From positions 4,467,001 through 4,531,000 of the forward strand of contig NZ_JARUBN010000001.1 in the NCBI RefSeq assembly GCF_029626265.1: a stretch of 64,000 nt of DNA, in the 5' to 3' direction. Origin of the DNA: Micromonospora sp. WMMD1102 (lineage in GTDB: Bacteria > Actinomycetota > Actinomycetes > Mycobacteriales > Micromonosporaceae). Position 1 is the stretch's first letter. Each line of letters starts with the position of its first letter. This document shows positions 40,978 through 52,574 of this stretch, one piece after another. The notes beneath the pieces are model-generated. The model had not been told where the DNA came from and made no database searches. It saw only the letters and a list, made by a program, of their open reading frames with translations. A program made the translations under genes and the position numbers.

Positions 40978-41735
40978 CCGGCGGGCCGGTGCTGCGCTGC
41001 CGGGGGCTGCGCAAGGTCTTCGGCGGCGACGTCGTGCTCGACGACCTCGACCTGACGGTGGCCGAGCACGAGGTAGTGGCGTTGATCGGCGCCTCCGGCT
41101 CCGGCAAGTCCACCCTGCTGCGCTGCGTCAACCTGCTGGAGGAGATCGACGACGGCACCATCGAACTGGACGGCGAGCACATCACCGACCCGCGTAGCGA
41201 CCCCGACCTGGTGCGTCGGCGGATCGGGATCGTCTTCCAGGCGTACAACCTCTTCCCGCACCTGCGGGTGCTGGACAACATCACACTGGCGCCGGTCCGG
41301 GTGCACCGGCGGGACCGGGCCGAGGCCGAGTCGCAGGCCCGGGACCTGCTGGCCCGGGTCGGCCTGGCCGACCAGGCCGACGCCTATCCCGACCGGCTCT
41401 CCGGCGGGCAGCAGCAGCGGGTGGCGATCGTCCGGGCCCTGGTCAACTCGCCCCGGCTGCTGCTGCTCGACGAGGTGACCTCGGCACTGGACCCGGAACT
41501 CGTCGGCGAGGTGCTGACGATGGTCCGGGACCTGAAGGCGGCCGGCATGACCATGGTGCTGGCCACCCACGAGATGGGGTTCGCCCGCGAGGTCGCCGAC
41601 CGGGTCTGCTTCCTGGACGGCGGCCGGGTGATCGAGGAGGGGCCGCCGGAGCAGGTGCTCGGCGAGCCGACCCAGCCGCGTACCCGGCAGTTCCTCCGCC
41701 GGATCATCGAGGCGGGCCGGCTCCAGGTCGGCTGA
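40974..41735 (+). CDS. Amino-acid ABC transporter ATP-binding protein (GlnQ type)
   Basis: 253 aa, ATGA overlap. Walker A 'IGASGSGKSTLLRCVN', Q-loop 'IVFQAYNLFPHL', signature 'LSGGQQQRVAIVRAL', Walker B 'LLLLDEVTSALDPE' and H-loop 'LATHEMGF'. It powers import by the two preceding gene products. Last gene of the operon; 238 bases without a gene follow. Confidence 0.95.
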   Translation: MTGGPVLRCRGLRKVFGGDVVLDDLDLTVAEHEVVALIGASGSGKSTLLRCVNLLEEIDDGTIELDGEHITDPRSDPDLVRRRIGIVFQAYNLFPHLRVLDNITLAPVRVHRRDRAEAESQARDLLARVGLADQADAYPDRLSGGQQQRVAIVRALVNSPRLLLLDEVTSALDPELVGEVLTMVRDLKAAGMTMVLATHEMGFAREVADRVCFLDGGRVIEEGPPEQVLGEPTQPRTRQFLRRIIEAGRLQVG

Positions 41736-41973
41736 GGAACCGAAATTGCACCGGAAGAATACGGAAATTCCAGCGACCGGGTCGGCACACCGTTCGGCCA
41801 GAGTTCCGCTCGGATGATTATTTCGACAGTTTCGCCGGTCGGGTAATTGCTCGCCGGGCGAAGTGCGGGTAGCCGGCCACGCCGCCTGACAGATACCCGC
41901 CAACCCCGGCCGCTACCGGCCGGAAACAATTGACGCGCCCCCTGGATTACCGTTCCATCGTCGCCAGGAGCCT

Positions 41974-43305
41974 TTGTCAAGAATTGCCGCTCCATCGGCC
42001 CGGTACAGAAGGGGTCTTCTGGTGGCACTTGTCATCGTAGTCATATCAACAATTCTCTTCGCCTTCGCCTCGGTCACGTTGTGGTGGACGATGCACGCCT
42101 GGCGGACGCCCGAAACCCTGGCCGCGACCCGGTTCGCCGCGCCGGACGGCACGCACACGCTCTCCTTCTCGCTGCTCCTGCCGGCCCGGCACGAGCAGCG
42201 GGTGCTGGAACACACGGTGCTGCGGCTGATGCGGTCCACGCACACCAGATTCGAAATCATCATCATCGTGGGGCACGACGACCCGGAGACCGCCGCCGTG
42301 GCGCACCGGCTCGCCAGGACCCATCGGCACCGGGTCCGGGTGGTCGTCGACACCAACCCGGTGAAGAACAAGCCACGGGCGTTGAACACGGCCCTGCCGT
42401 ACTGCCGGGGCCTGGTGATCGGGGTGTTCGACGCCGAGGACCAGGTGCACCCGGACCTGCTGGAGTACGTCGACCACGCCTTCCGGGCCACCGGCGCCGA
42501 CGTCGTGCAGGGCGGCGTACAACTGATCAATTTTCATTCCAGCTGGTACAGCCTGCACAACTGCCTGGAGTACTTCTTCTGGTTCCGCAGCCGGCTGCAC
42601 CTGCACGCGGACAAGGGGTTCATCCCGCTCGGCGGCAACACGGTCTTCGTCCGGGCCACCGCGCTGCGGGCGGTCGGCAGCTGGGACGGGAACTGCCTCG
42701 CCGAAGACTGTGACCTCGGCGTACGGCTCTCCAGCCGGGGCGCGAAGGTCGTGGTGGCGTACGACTCCACACTCGTCACCCGGGAGGAGACGCCGGCCTC
42801 GCTGGCCGCCCTGGTCAGGCAACGGACCCGGTGGAACCAGGGCTTCCTCCAGGTGTTGGACAAGGGCGACTGGCGCCGGCTGCCGTCGTTCTGGCAGCGG
42901 ATGCTCGCCCGCTACACCCTCACCGCTCCGTTCGTGCAGGCGTTCTCCGGCGTGGTCGTGCCGCTGGGCATCGTCATCGCGGTCTTCTTCGACGTCGGGA
43001 TCGGCGCCGCACTGGTGAGCTTCCTTCCGATCGCCCCGATGACCGCCACCCTGATGTTCCAGGTCGTCGGCCTGCGCGACTTCGGCCGGCAGTACCAGCT
43101 CCGGATCGGGCCGATCCACTATCTCCGGCTGGTGTTCGGCGCCTTCCCGTACATGCTCGTGCTGGCGGTGGCCGCGGTCCGGGCCGTCTGGCGGGCCCTG
43201 CGCGGGCAGGACGACTGGGAGCTGACCGCCCACGTCGGCGCCCACCTGCCCGACGCCCACCTGTCCGGCGCCGCGCCGGCGATCCGGGAGGGCAGCGTCG
43301 CATGA
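41974..43305 (+). CDS. Cellulose-synthase-like GT2 glycosyltransferase (CslA-like)
   Basis: 443 aa from TTG 41974 with AGGAG five bases upstream. One N-terminal membrane helix, then a processive GT2 domain with 'GVFDAEDQV', 'CLAEDCDLGVRL' and the QxxRW motif 'RQRTRW', followed by several C-terminal membrane helices. Such enzymes polymerise sugars and extrude the glycan. With the galactose-oxidase-like gene three positions downstream it recalls the cslA-glxA pair of Streptomyces, which makes a hyphal-tip glycan. The polymer is not known here. ATGA overlap follows. Confidence 0.85.
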   Translation: MSRIAAPSARYRRGLLVALVIVVISTILFAFASVTLWWTMHAWRTPETLAATRFAAPDGTHTLSFSLLLPARHEQRVLEHTVLRLMRSTHTRFEIIIIVGHDDPETAAVAHRLARTHRHRVRVVVDTNPVKNKPRALNTALPYCRGLVIGVFDAEDQVHPDLLEYVDHAFRATGADVVQGGVQLINFHSSWYSLHNCLEYFFWFRSRLHLHADKGFIPLGGNTVFVRATALRAVGSWDGNCLAEDCDLGVRLSSRGAKVVVAYDSTLVTREETPASLAALVRQRTRWNQGFLQVLDKGDWRRLPSFWQRMLARYTLTAPFVQAFSGVVVPLGIVIAVFFDVGIGAALVSFLPIAPMTATLMFQVVGLRDFGRQYQLRIGPIHYLRLVFGAFPYMLVLAVAAVRAVWRALRGQDDWELTAHVGAHLPDAHLSGAAPAIREGSVA

Positions 43306-44957
43306 CGAGGACCGCCGGCCCGCCGATCGACCCACCGAGGCCCGCAGCCACCGAGGTACTGCCGCGGATCAGCGGACCCGGCCCGGCCGCCCGCCCGGAG
43401 ACCGGCCGACAAAGCCGCCGCGGCCACCAGAGCCGCCGCGGCCGTCCGCGCCGACGGCCACACCCCGACGTCGCGCTGCTCGGCGCGCTGCTCGGCGTCG
43501 TGCTGACGGTGCAGGCCTGGAACATCGGCGGTTTCCCGATCGTCACCGACGACGAGGGGACCTACCTGGCCCAGGCCTGGGCGGTCCGGGAGGGGCTGGC
43601 GCTGGCCCACTACACGTACTGGTACGACCATCCCCCGCTCGGCTGGATCCAGCTCGCGGGGCTCTCCTGGCTGCCCGCGCTGCTGATGCCGGACCAGCTC
43701 GCCGTGGTCACCGGCCGGGTGGCGATGCTGCCGGTCACCGGCACCAGTCTGGTGCTGGTCTACCTGCTCTGCCGGCGGCTCGGCCTGGCCCGCTGGACCG
43801 GAGCCGTCGCGGTCCTCGGCTACGGACTCTCCCCGCTCGCGGTGACCATGCAACGGCAGATCTACCTGGACAGCTTCGCGGTGGCCTGGATGCTCGGCGC
43901 CTTCGTGCTGGCCCTCTCCCCCCGCCGGCACCTGTGGCACCACGTCGCGGCGGGTGCCGCCGCCGGGGCCGCCGTGCTCTCCAAGGAGACCATCGTGATC
44001 GTGCTGCCGGCGCTGGTGGTGGCGCTGTGGCGGGGTACGGCGCCGGGCGGCGTGCGGCCATTCTCGTTCGCGGGCTTCGGCACCGGCCTGCTCACGGTCG
44101 GCATCGGCTATCCGCTCTACGCCCTGCTGAAGAGGGAACTCCTGCCCGGCCCGGGACACGTCTCGCTGCTCGGCGCGCTGCGGTTCCAGTTGCAGGGCCG
44201 GGAGGGTTCCGGCAGCCTCTTCGCCGCCGGCAGCAGTGCCCGCGAGGTGCTGGACGCGTGGCTCTTCTACGATCCGGTCCTGATCTACGCCGGGATCGTC
44301 GCCGGCCTGCTCTGTCTCGCCGTACGCCGGCTCCGGCCGGTCGCGGTCGCGGTGACGCTGCTGCTCGCGGTGGCGCTGCGCCCCGACGGATACCTGCCGG
44401 CCATGTACGTCGTCCAGGCGCTGCCGTTCCTGGCCGTCGCGGTCGCCGGGCTGGCCGAGACCGGCGCCCGCCGGCTGCTCGGCTGGCGGGACCGGGCCGG
44501 CCGGACCGAGCGGAGCCTGCGGGTCGCCGTGGTCGTCGCGGCCGTGGCCGTCGCGCTGGCGGTGGTGGCACCCCGGTGGTACGAGGGGAACCTGCGGGCG
44601 GTCACCGCCGAGGACAACGGCAGGTACGCCGCGGCGCTGGCCTGGCTGCGTACCGAGGTCCCGGAGCGGTCGGACCGGACGATCGTCACCGACGACGTGC
44701 TCTGGCTGGACCTGCTCGACGCCGGCTACCGGCGGGACCGGGTGATCTGGTTCTACAAACTGGACCTGGACCGGGAGGTGGCGGAGCGGCTGACGGACGG
44801 GTGGCGGGAGGTCGACCTGATCGTCTCCACCCCGCCGATGCGGGCCGACGACAACCCGCTGCCGACGGTGGACCTGCTGCTGGCCAACTCCGCACCGCTG
44901 GTCACCTTCGGCACCGGCTCCGACCGCATCGAGATCCGGCAGGTGCGCCGTGACTGA
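43302..44957 (+). CDS. GT39/ArnT-like integral membrane glycosyltransferase
   Basis: 551 aa. A basic, Pro-rich N-terminal tail of ~65 residues precedes about ten membrane helices. The first extracellular loop contains 'IVTDDEGTYLAQAWAV', the acidic site of polyprenyl-phosphate-sugar transferases, then 'YTYWYDHPPLGWIQLAGL'. It would move a sugar from a polyprenyl-phosphate carrier to an exported glycan or protein. The neighbouring DPM1-like enzyme would make that donor. Overlaps the next gene by eight bases. Confidence 0.83.
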   Translation: MTRTAGPPIDPPRPAATEVLPRISGPGPAARPETGRQSRRGHQSRRGRPRRRPHPDVALLGALLGVVLTVQAWNIGGFPIVTDDEGTYLAQAWAVREGLALAHYTYWYDHPPLGWIQLAGLSWLPALLMPDQLAVVTGRVAMLPVTGTSLVLVYLLCRRLGLARWTGAVAVLGYGLSPLAVTMQRQIYLDSFAVAWMLGAFVLALSPRRHLWHHVAAGAAAGAAVLSKETIVIVLPALVVALWRGTAPGGVRPFSFAGFGTGLLTVGIGYPLYALLKRELLPGPGHVSLLGALRFQLQGREGSGSLFAAGSSAREVLDAWLFYDPVLIYAGIVAGLLCLAVRRLRPVAVAVTLLLAVALRPDGYLPAMYVVQALPFLAVAVAGLAETGARRLLGWRDRAGRTERSLRVAVVVAAVAVALAVVAPRWYEGNLRAVTAEDNGRYAAALAWLRTEVPERSDRTIVTDDVLWLDLLDAGYRRDRVIWFYKLDLDREVAERLTDGWREVDLIVSTPPMRADDNPLPTVDLLLANSAPLVTFGTGSDRIEIRQVRRD

Positions 44958-46116
44958 CCGGGCCCAGCTCGTGGCCGGAGCCGAACCGGCCGACCACCCG
45001 CCGTACGTGTCGGTGGTGATCCCGACGTTCAACGAGCGGGACAACGTCGACGAGCTGCTGCGTCGGCTGGCCGAGGTGCTGGCGGGTACCCCGGCGGAGG
45101 TCGTCTTCGTGGACGACAGCACCGACGGTACCGCCGAGGTGGTCGAGGCCGCGGCCCGGCGCTTTCCGGTCCCGGTCCTGGTGCACCACCGGGAGCAGCC
45201 GCTGGCCGGGCTCGGCGGCGCGGTGGTCGAGGGGATCCGGCTGGCCCAGGGCGCCTGGGTGGTGGTGATGGACGCGGACCTGCAACACCCGCCCCCGGTG
45301 CTGGCCGAACTGGTCGCCGCCGGTGAACGGGACCGGGCCAGCCTGGTCGTCGCCAGCCGCTACGCCGACGGCGGCGGGCGGACCGGGCTGGCCAACGGTT
45401 ACCGGCGGGCGGTCTCCGCCGCCTCGACGCTGCTGACCCGGCTGCTGTTCTGGCGGGACCTGGCCCGGGTCAGCGACCCGATGAGCGGATTCTTCGCGTT
45501 CCGGGCCGCCCTGGTCGACCCGGACCAGCTCCGGCCCTTCGGCTACAAGATCCTGCTGGAACTTGTCGTCCGGACCAGACCGGACCGGATCACCGAGGTG
45601 CCGTACACCTTCGCGGACCGGTTCGCCGGGGAGTCGAAGTCGTCGGTCCGGGATGGCCTGCGGTTCCTGCGACACGTCACCGTACTGCGCGTCGGCCGCA
45701 CCCGGGCGCGGATGCTCGGCTACGGCGTCATCGGGCTCTCCGGCGTACTGCCCAACCTGGTCACGCTCTGGCTGCTCACCACCGGGCTGGGCGTGCACTA
45801 CCTGCCGGCCGCGATCGTGGCGACCCAGGTGGCGATCGCCTGGAACTTCACCCTGACCGACCTGCTGCTCTTCCGCCGGGCGCCCCGCCGGCACGCGCTA
45901 CCGGGCCGGCTCGGCCGCTTCGTCACGCTCAACAACGCCGACCTGCTGGTCCGGATCCCCCTGCTCGCCGCACTCATCGACCTGCTGCACCTGAACGTGC
46001 TCGTCGCGAACCTGGCGACCCTGGTGGCCGCCTTCCTGGTCCGGTTCGTCGTGATCGACCGGGTCGTCTACGTCCCCGCCCCCGAACCGTCCGGCACCGT
46101 AGCGGAGGCACCGTGA
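44950..46116 (+). CDS. Polyprenol-phosphate sugar synthase (DPM1-like) fused to GtrA
   Basis: 388 aa. The GT2 domain has 'YVSVVIPTFNERDNVDELLR', 'VVFVDDSTDGTAEVV', the DAD site 'VVVMDADLQHPPPVL' and 'DPMSGFFAFRAALVD'. The C-terminal ~130 residues form a four-helix GtrA domain ('MLGYGVIGLSGVLPNLVTLW'). It makes a polyprenyl-phosphate hexose and may flip it, supplying the GT39 enzyme just upstream. ATGA overlap with the glxA-like gene. Confidence 0.88.
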   Translation: MTDRAQLVAGAEPADHPPYVSVVIPTFNERDNVDELLRRLAEVLAGTPAEVVFVDDSTDGTAEVVEAAARRFPVPVLVHHREQPLAGLGGAVVEGIRLAQGAWVVVMDADLQHPPPVLAELVAAGERDRASLVVASRYADGGGRTGLANGYRRAVSAASTLLTRLLFWRDLARVSDPMSGFFAFRAALVDPDQLRPFGYKILLELVVRTRPDRITEVPYTFADRFAGESKSSVRDGLRFLRHVTVLRVGRTRARMLGYGVIGLSGVLPNLVTLWLLTTGLGVHYLPAAIVATQVAIAWNFTLTDLLLFRRAPRRHALPGRLGRFVTLNNADLLVRIPLLAALIDLLHLNVLVANLATLVAAFLVRFVVIDRVVYVPAPEPSGTVAEAP

Positions 46117-48191
46117 ACATCGACAGCGGGCGCCCGGCCCGACGCGTCCTCGGGCAACTTCTCGTCCTCGTCCTCCTCGTCGTGGTCGGCCTGGTCGGCA
46201 CGCCGGCCGGCGCCGCCGTCAACCTGCTGCACAATCCGAGCCTGGAGCAGCTCACCGCCGGCTTTCCGAGCTGTTGGGAGGCGTCTGGCTGGGGCGACCA
46301 GGAGTTCAGCTACACCGTCTCCTCCGACGCCCACCACGGCGCCAACGCCATGCGGATCGGGATCACCTCGTCCACCGGTCCCGGCGACCGCAAGCTGATG
46401 ATGCTGGAGACCTCGACCTGCGCCCCACAGGTCACGCCGGAGCACCAGTACGACCTGTCGGCGTGGTACCGGTCGTCGACCCCGGCCGTCGCGGTCACCG
46501 TCTTCCGGCACGACACCACCCTCGGCTGGCAGTACTGGCTGGACCTGGCCACCCTGCCGGTGGCCGGCGGGTGGACCGAGACGGTCGTCCGGACCCCGCC
46601 GGTGCCGGCCGGCACCGACCAGCTCAGCTGGGGGCTGAGCATCTACGGGGTGGGGTGGCTGCTCACCGACGACTACTCGATGGTCGACGCCACCGTCGGC
46701 GGCCCCGGCGAGACCTGCACCGACCCGGAGGCGTGCGAGAAGGGCGCATGGCAGGTCATGCCGTACGCCTCGCCGGTGCGCGCCATCCACTCGGTGGTAC
46801 TGCACAACGGCCGGGTACTGCTGATCGCCGGCTCCGGTAACGATCCGGACCACTTCGCCGCCGGCAGCTTCGGTACCGCGCTCTACGACCCGGCGACCGG
46901 CGCGTTCGACAGCGTGCCCACCCCGGCCGACCTGTTCTGCGCCGGGCACGTCCAGTTGGCCGACGGCCGGGTGCTGGTGATGGGCGGCAACAAGGACTAT
47001 CCGAGCGCCGGCGGGACCGTCGGCTACAAGGGACTGCCCGACTCGTACCTGTTCGACCCGGCGACCGGGTCCTACACCCGCACCAACGACCTGGCGGCCG
47101 GGCACTGGTACCCGTCGGCGACGCTGCTCGGCAACGGCGACGTACTCTCCCTCGGCGGCCTCGGCGAGGACGCGAACGGCACGGTCGCCGCCGAGTACTA
47201 CGACGCCGAGCAGGAGCGCTGGCTGCGGATCTGGGAGGCCAACCAGACGTGGTCGTTCTGGGGCCTCTATCCGGCGATGGTGCTGATGCAGGACGGCCGG
47301 CTCTTCTACACCGGCAGCCACGTCTTCGGCAACGGGCTGCCCGGCACCGGCGCCTCGATCTTCGACTACCGCACCGGCGCCATCACCGACGTGCCCGGCC
47401 TGCGCCGCAAGGACGAGCGGGACCAGTCCGCCAGCGTGCTCCTGCCGCCGGCCCAGGACCAGCGGGTGGCCACCTTCGGCGGCGGCAACATCGAGACCAA
47501 CCCGGACGCGCACCGGCTCACCGACATCGTCGACCTGAAGCAGACCGATCCGGCGTACCTGCCCGGCCCCGACCTGCCCGCCGGAACGCTCACCGGCGGC
47601 GTCCCGCAGACCGCCACCCAGGGCAAGATGTACGTCTCGGCGGTGCTGCTGCCCGACGGTACGGTCTTCGAGACCGGCGGTGCGCTGCACAACCGGGCCG
47701 ACCCGGTGCACGAGGCGTCCGTCTTCGACCCGCAGACCGACACGTTCACCCCGATGGCCGCCGACCCGGTGCCCCGCGGCTACCACTCCGCCGCGTTCCT
47801 GCTGCCCGACGGCCGGGTGATGGCGGTCGGGGACAACCCCGGGAACGGCAGCTTCGACATGCGGATCTCGATCTACTCGCCGACCTACCTGTTCAAGGGG
47901 CCCCGGCCGCAGATCACCTCGGTGGCGCGGACCGACTGGGGCTACGGCAGCACCCAGCAGGTCACCGTCGACTCCCCGGTGACCCGGGCGTCGCTGATCC
48001 GGCCGGCGGCGGTCACCCACTCGTCCGACCCGAACCAGCGCTTCGTGGAGTTGCCCATGTCGGTGGAGGGAAACATGATCGGCCTGAACGTGACGAGCAA
48101 TCCGAACATCGCGCCGCCCGGCTGGTACATGCTCTTCGTGCACAACGCCGCCGGAGTGCCGTCGCTGGCCAGCTGGGTGAGGCTCGGATGA
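46113..48191 (+). CDS. GlxA-like radical copper oxidase (galactose-oxidase family)
   Basis: 692 aa. Signal peptide or anchor 'LVLVLLVVVGLVGTPAGAA', a carbohydrate-binding-like beta domain (~35-200), a seven-blade Kelch propeller and a C-terminal DUF1929 domain. The copper-radical site can be read: Cys276 ('LFCAGHVQL') for the Cys-Tyr crosslink, Tyr333 ('GHWYPSATLL'), Tyr557-His558 ('RGYHSAAFLL') and His636 ('AVTHSSDPNQR'). It oxidises primary alcohols, making aldehydes on a glycan outside the cell. The operon links it to the CslA-like synthase. Confidence 0.9.
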   Translation: MNIDSGRPARRVLGQLLVLVLLVVVGLVGTPAGAAVNLLHNPSLEQLTAGFPSCWEASGWGDQEFSYTVSSDAHHGANAMRIGITSSTGPGDRKLMMLETSTCAPQVTPEHQYDLSAWYRSSTPAVAVTVFRHDTTLGWQYWLDLATLPVAGGWTETVVRTPPVPAGTDQLSWGLSIYGVGWLLTDDYSMVDATVGGPGETCTDPEACEKGAWQVMPYASPVRAIHSVVLHNGRVLLIAGSGNDPDHFAAGSFGTALYDPATGAFDSVPTPADLFCAGHVQLADGRVLVMGGNKDYPSAGGTVGYKGLPDSYLFDPATGSYTRTNDLAAGHWYPSATLLGNGDVLSLGGLGEDANGTVAAEYYDAEQERWLRIWEANQTWSFWGLYPAMVLMQDGRLFYTGSHVFGNGLPGTGASIFDYRTGAITDVPGLRRKDERDQSASVLLPPAQDQRVATFGGGNIETNPDAHRLTDIVDLKQTDPAYLPGPDLPAGTLTGGVPQTATQGKMYVSAVLLPDGTVFETGGALHNRADPVHEASVFDPQTDTFTPMAADPVPRGYHSAAFLLPDGRVMAVGDNPGNGSFDMRISIYSPTYLFKGPRPQITSVARTDWGYGSTQQVTVDSPVTRASLIRPAAVTHSSDPNQRFVELPMSVEGNMIGLNVTSNPNIAPPGWYMLFVHNAAGVPSLASWVRLG

Positions 48192-48622
48192 GCCGCCGGA
48201 GGAGTCGGATGACGGCCGCCGCCCTGGCCGGGCTGGCCGTCGCGGCGCTGCTGGTCGGCTGGCGGACCGGGAGCACCGCCGCCGGACCCGCGACGATCCG
48301 GCCCGGCGGCGGTGTCGAGGTGTCCCCCGCCGCACCGCCGCCCCGGATCCACCCCTTCGCCCGGCAGCCGCGCCGCAAGCCGCGCCCGGCGCTGCCGTCC
48401 CCGACCGCGCCGCCGGTCGTCGCGGAGGGGTTCGACGGCTGCGACCACGGATACGGCGAGGACGCCGAAATCTGTGTGCCCTGGCGGTTCCCGCCAGGGG
48501 TCCGGGACCGCTGCCGCTGGTTGTCGGCCCGGGACTATCCGCCGCTGCGGGTCGTCAGGGCCCGGGACCGGCACGGGCTGGACCGGAACCGGGACGGCGT
48601 CGCGTGCGGTCGGGGAGACTGA
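48188..48622 (+). CDS. Secreted protein with a C-terminal excalibur domain
   Basis: 144 aa, ATGA overlap with the oxidase gene. N-terminal signal/anchor ('MTAAALAGLAVAALLVGW'), a Pro-rich middle, then the excalibur Ca2+-binding motif 'DRHGLDRNRDGVACGRGD' (D-x-D-x-D-G-x-x-C). Such domains are found on actinobacterial surface proteins. It probably assists the glycan machinery encoded upstream. Confidence 0.8.
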   Translation: MSRRRSRMTAAALAGLAVAALLVGWRTGSTAAGPATIRPGGGVEVSPAAPPPRIHPFARQPRRKPRPALPSPTAPPVVAEGFDGCDHGYGEDAEICVPWRFPPGVRDRCRWLSARDYPPLRVVRARDRHGLDRNRDGVACGRGD

Positions 48623-48713
48623 CCGACCGGCCCGCCACAAGCGGGGAGACCGACCGACCAGCCCGCCACCGACCAACCGGCCCGCCACCGCCGGGGACCG
48701 ACCGACCGGTCGG

Positions 48714-51090
<2,377 letters not shown>

Positions 51091-51092
51091 CC

Positions 51093-52154
51093 TCAGCCCT
51101 CCGTCTTCCGGGGAAACGCGGTGACCCGCAGATCGGGGCCGACCGGTGTGATGTCGGTGAACTCCAGGTCGACGACCTCGGAGATGGAACGCGCACCGGC
51201 GTCGCCGAGCGCGGCCGGGCCGGCGCCGAGCAGCTTCGGGGCCAGGTAGCCGACCACCTTGTCGACCAGGCCGGCGGCGAGGAACGCGCCGGCCAGGGTC
51301 GGGCCGCCCTCCAGCAGCGCCGCCCGGACGCCGCGCCGGTAGAGCTCGGCGAGCAGCCGGGGCAGGTCGACCTGCCCGTCCGGGCCGGTGCCGACCTCCC
51401 TGGCGGTCGCCACCCAGGTGGGCGCGGCGCCGTCCCGGACCCGGGCGTCGGGCGGGGTACGTCCGGCGCTGTCCACCACCACCCGCAGTGGCTGGCGGAT
51501 GGCGAGGGTGCCGTCGCGCAGGTTCCGCACGGTCAGTCGCGGGTCGTCGGCGAGTGCCGTGCCGACCCCGACGATCACCGCGTCGACGGTGCCGCGCAGC
51601 GCGTGCACGTCGATCCGGGCCGCCTCGGAGGTGATCCACATGCTGGTGCCGTCCGCCGCCGCGATCCGGCCGTCCAGGGTCGCCGCGTACTTCCAGATCA
51701 GGTACGGCCGGTTGCGGCGTACCGCGGTCAGCCAGGCCAGGTTGCCGGTCTCCGCCTCGGCGGCGCGTACCCCGACCTCGACCTCGACCCCGGCGGCGCG
51801 CAGCCGCTCGATCCCGCCGGTGGCGACCGGGTTCGGATCGGGCACCCCGATCACCACCCGGCGGACCCCGGCCGAGATCAGCGCCCCGCTGCACGGCCCG
51901 GTACGCCCCTGGTGGTCGCAGGGTTCCAGGGTGACCACGGCGGTGCCGCCCCGGGCCCGCTCGCCGGCCTGGGCCAGCGCGACGATCTCGGCGTGCGGAC
52001 CGCCCGCGTAGGCGTGGAAGCCCTCGCCGACGACCTTGCCGTGCGGGTCGAGCAGGACGCAGCCGACCAGGGGGTTCGGGCTGGTCGTGCCCAGACCGCG
52101 GGCCGCCAGTGCGATGGCCCGGCGCATCGCCTCGTCGGCGGAGACGCCCCCCAT
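51093..52154 (-). CDS. ribD: Riboflavin biosynthesis deaminase/reductase
   Basis: 353 aa. Deaminase zinc motifs 'HAEIVALAQAG' and 'PCDHQGRTGPCSGALI'; reductase domain 'PYLIWKYAATLDGRIAAADG' and 'ALLEGGPTLAGAFLAAGLVD'. It performs the deamination and reduction steps of the pathway. First gene of the operon, about 170 bases after the FMN riboswitch. Confidence 0.96.
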   Translation of the reverse strand: MGGVSADEAMRRAIALAARGLGTTSPNPLVGCVLLDPHGKVVGEGFHAYAGGPHAEIVALAQAGERARGGTAVVTLEPCDHQGRTGPCSGALISAGVRRVVIGVPDPNPVATGGIERLRAAGVEVEVGVRAAEAETGNLAWLTAVRRNRPYLIWKYAATLDGRIAAADGTSMWITSEAARIDVHALRGTVDAVIVGVGTALADDPRLTVRNLRDGTLAIRQPLRVVVDSAGRTPPDARVRDGAAPTWVATAREVGTGPDGQVDLPRLLAELYRRGVRAALLEGGPTLAGAFLAAGLVDKVVGYLAPKLLGAGPAALGDAGARSISEVVDLEFTDITPVGPDLRVTAFPRKTEG

Positions 52155-52325
52155 GCCGTTTCCCTCTTCCTCGCCCGTCGTCGGTTACGCGCGGGCGGGG
52201 TGTGGGAGGGGTGCCGGCCGGTGGCCGGGCGTGCGGCGGCGGAGCGTGGGGACGGCAACGGCCGACCCCGGCGGACCACGGGTCGGCGCACACGCACCGG
52301 CCAGCGGACCCGTCCGTCCCGCGCG

Positions 52326-52492
52326 CTGTCTCCCATCCGGACTGTCTGGGTGCGGAAACTGCCCGCCCCCAACCGTCGGCCCCGGATTCTCACCAGGTCC
52401 ACCGGGCGGCCGAGGCCGACCGGGTCGCGGGCTTACCGGGCTTGCGCCCGGATCACCGCCGGTTCGGAATTACACCGAGTCCCGCCAGCGCG
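52326..52492 (-). promoter_or_regulatory. FMN riboswitch (RFN element)
   Basis: On the minus strand the conserved RFN blocks appear in order: 'CGGTGTAATTCCG', 'ACCGGCGGTGAT', 'AGCCCGCGA', 'GGTGAGAATCCGG', 'GGCCGACGGTT' and 'AGTCCGGATGGGAGA'. It senses FMN and represses ribD-ribE-ribBA-ribH in cis. The separation from ribD allows a terminator or SD-sequestering stem. Confidence 0.95.
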
Positions 52493-52574
52493 TGGTGGGT
52501 ACAGAACGAGTCTTACACGAATCCGGCGCCGTCGGGCCAGTGGGGCGACCGACCTCACAGCGGCGTGACCGCTG

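Noticed and set aside
41930..41958. Promoter before the CslA-like gene (TTGACG-N17-TTCCAT)
   Set aside because: The -35 is good but the -10 is not convincing, and the spacing to the TTG start would leave almost no leader.
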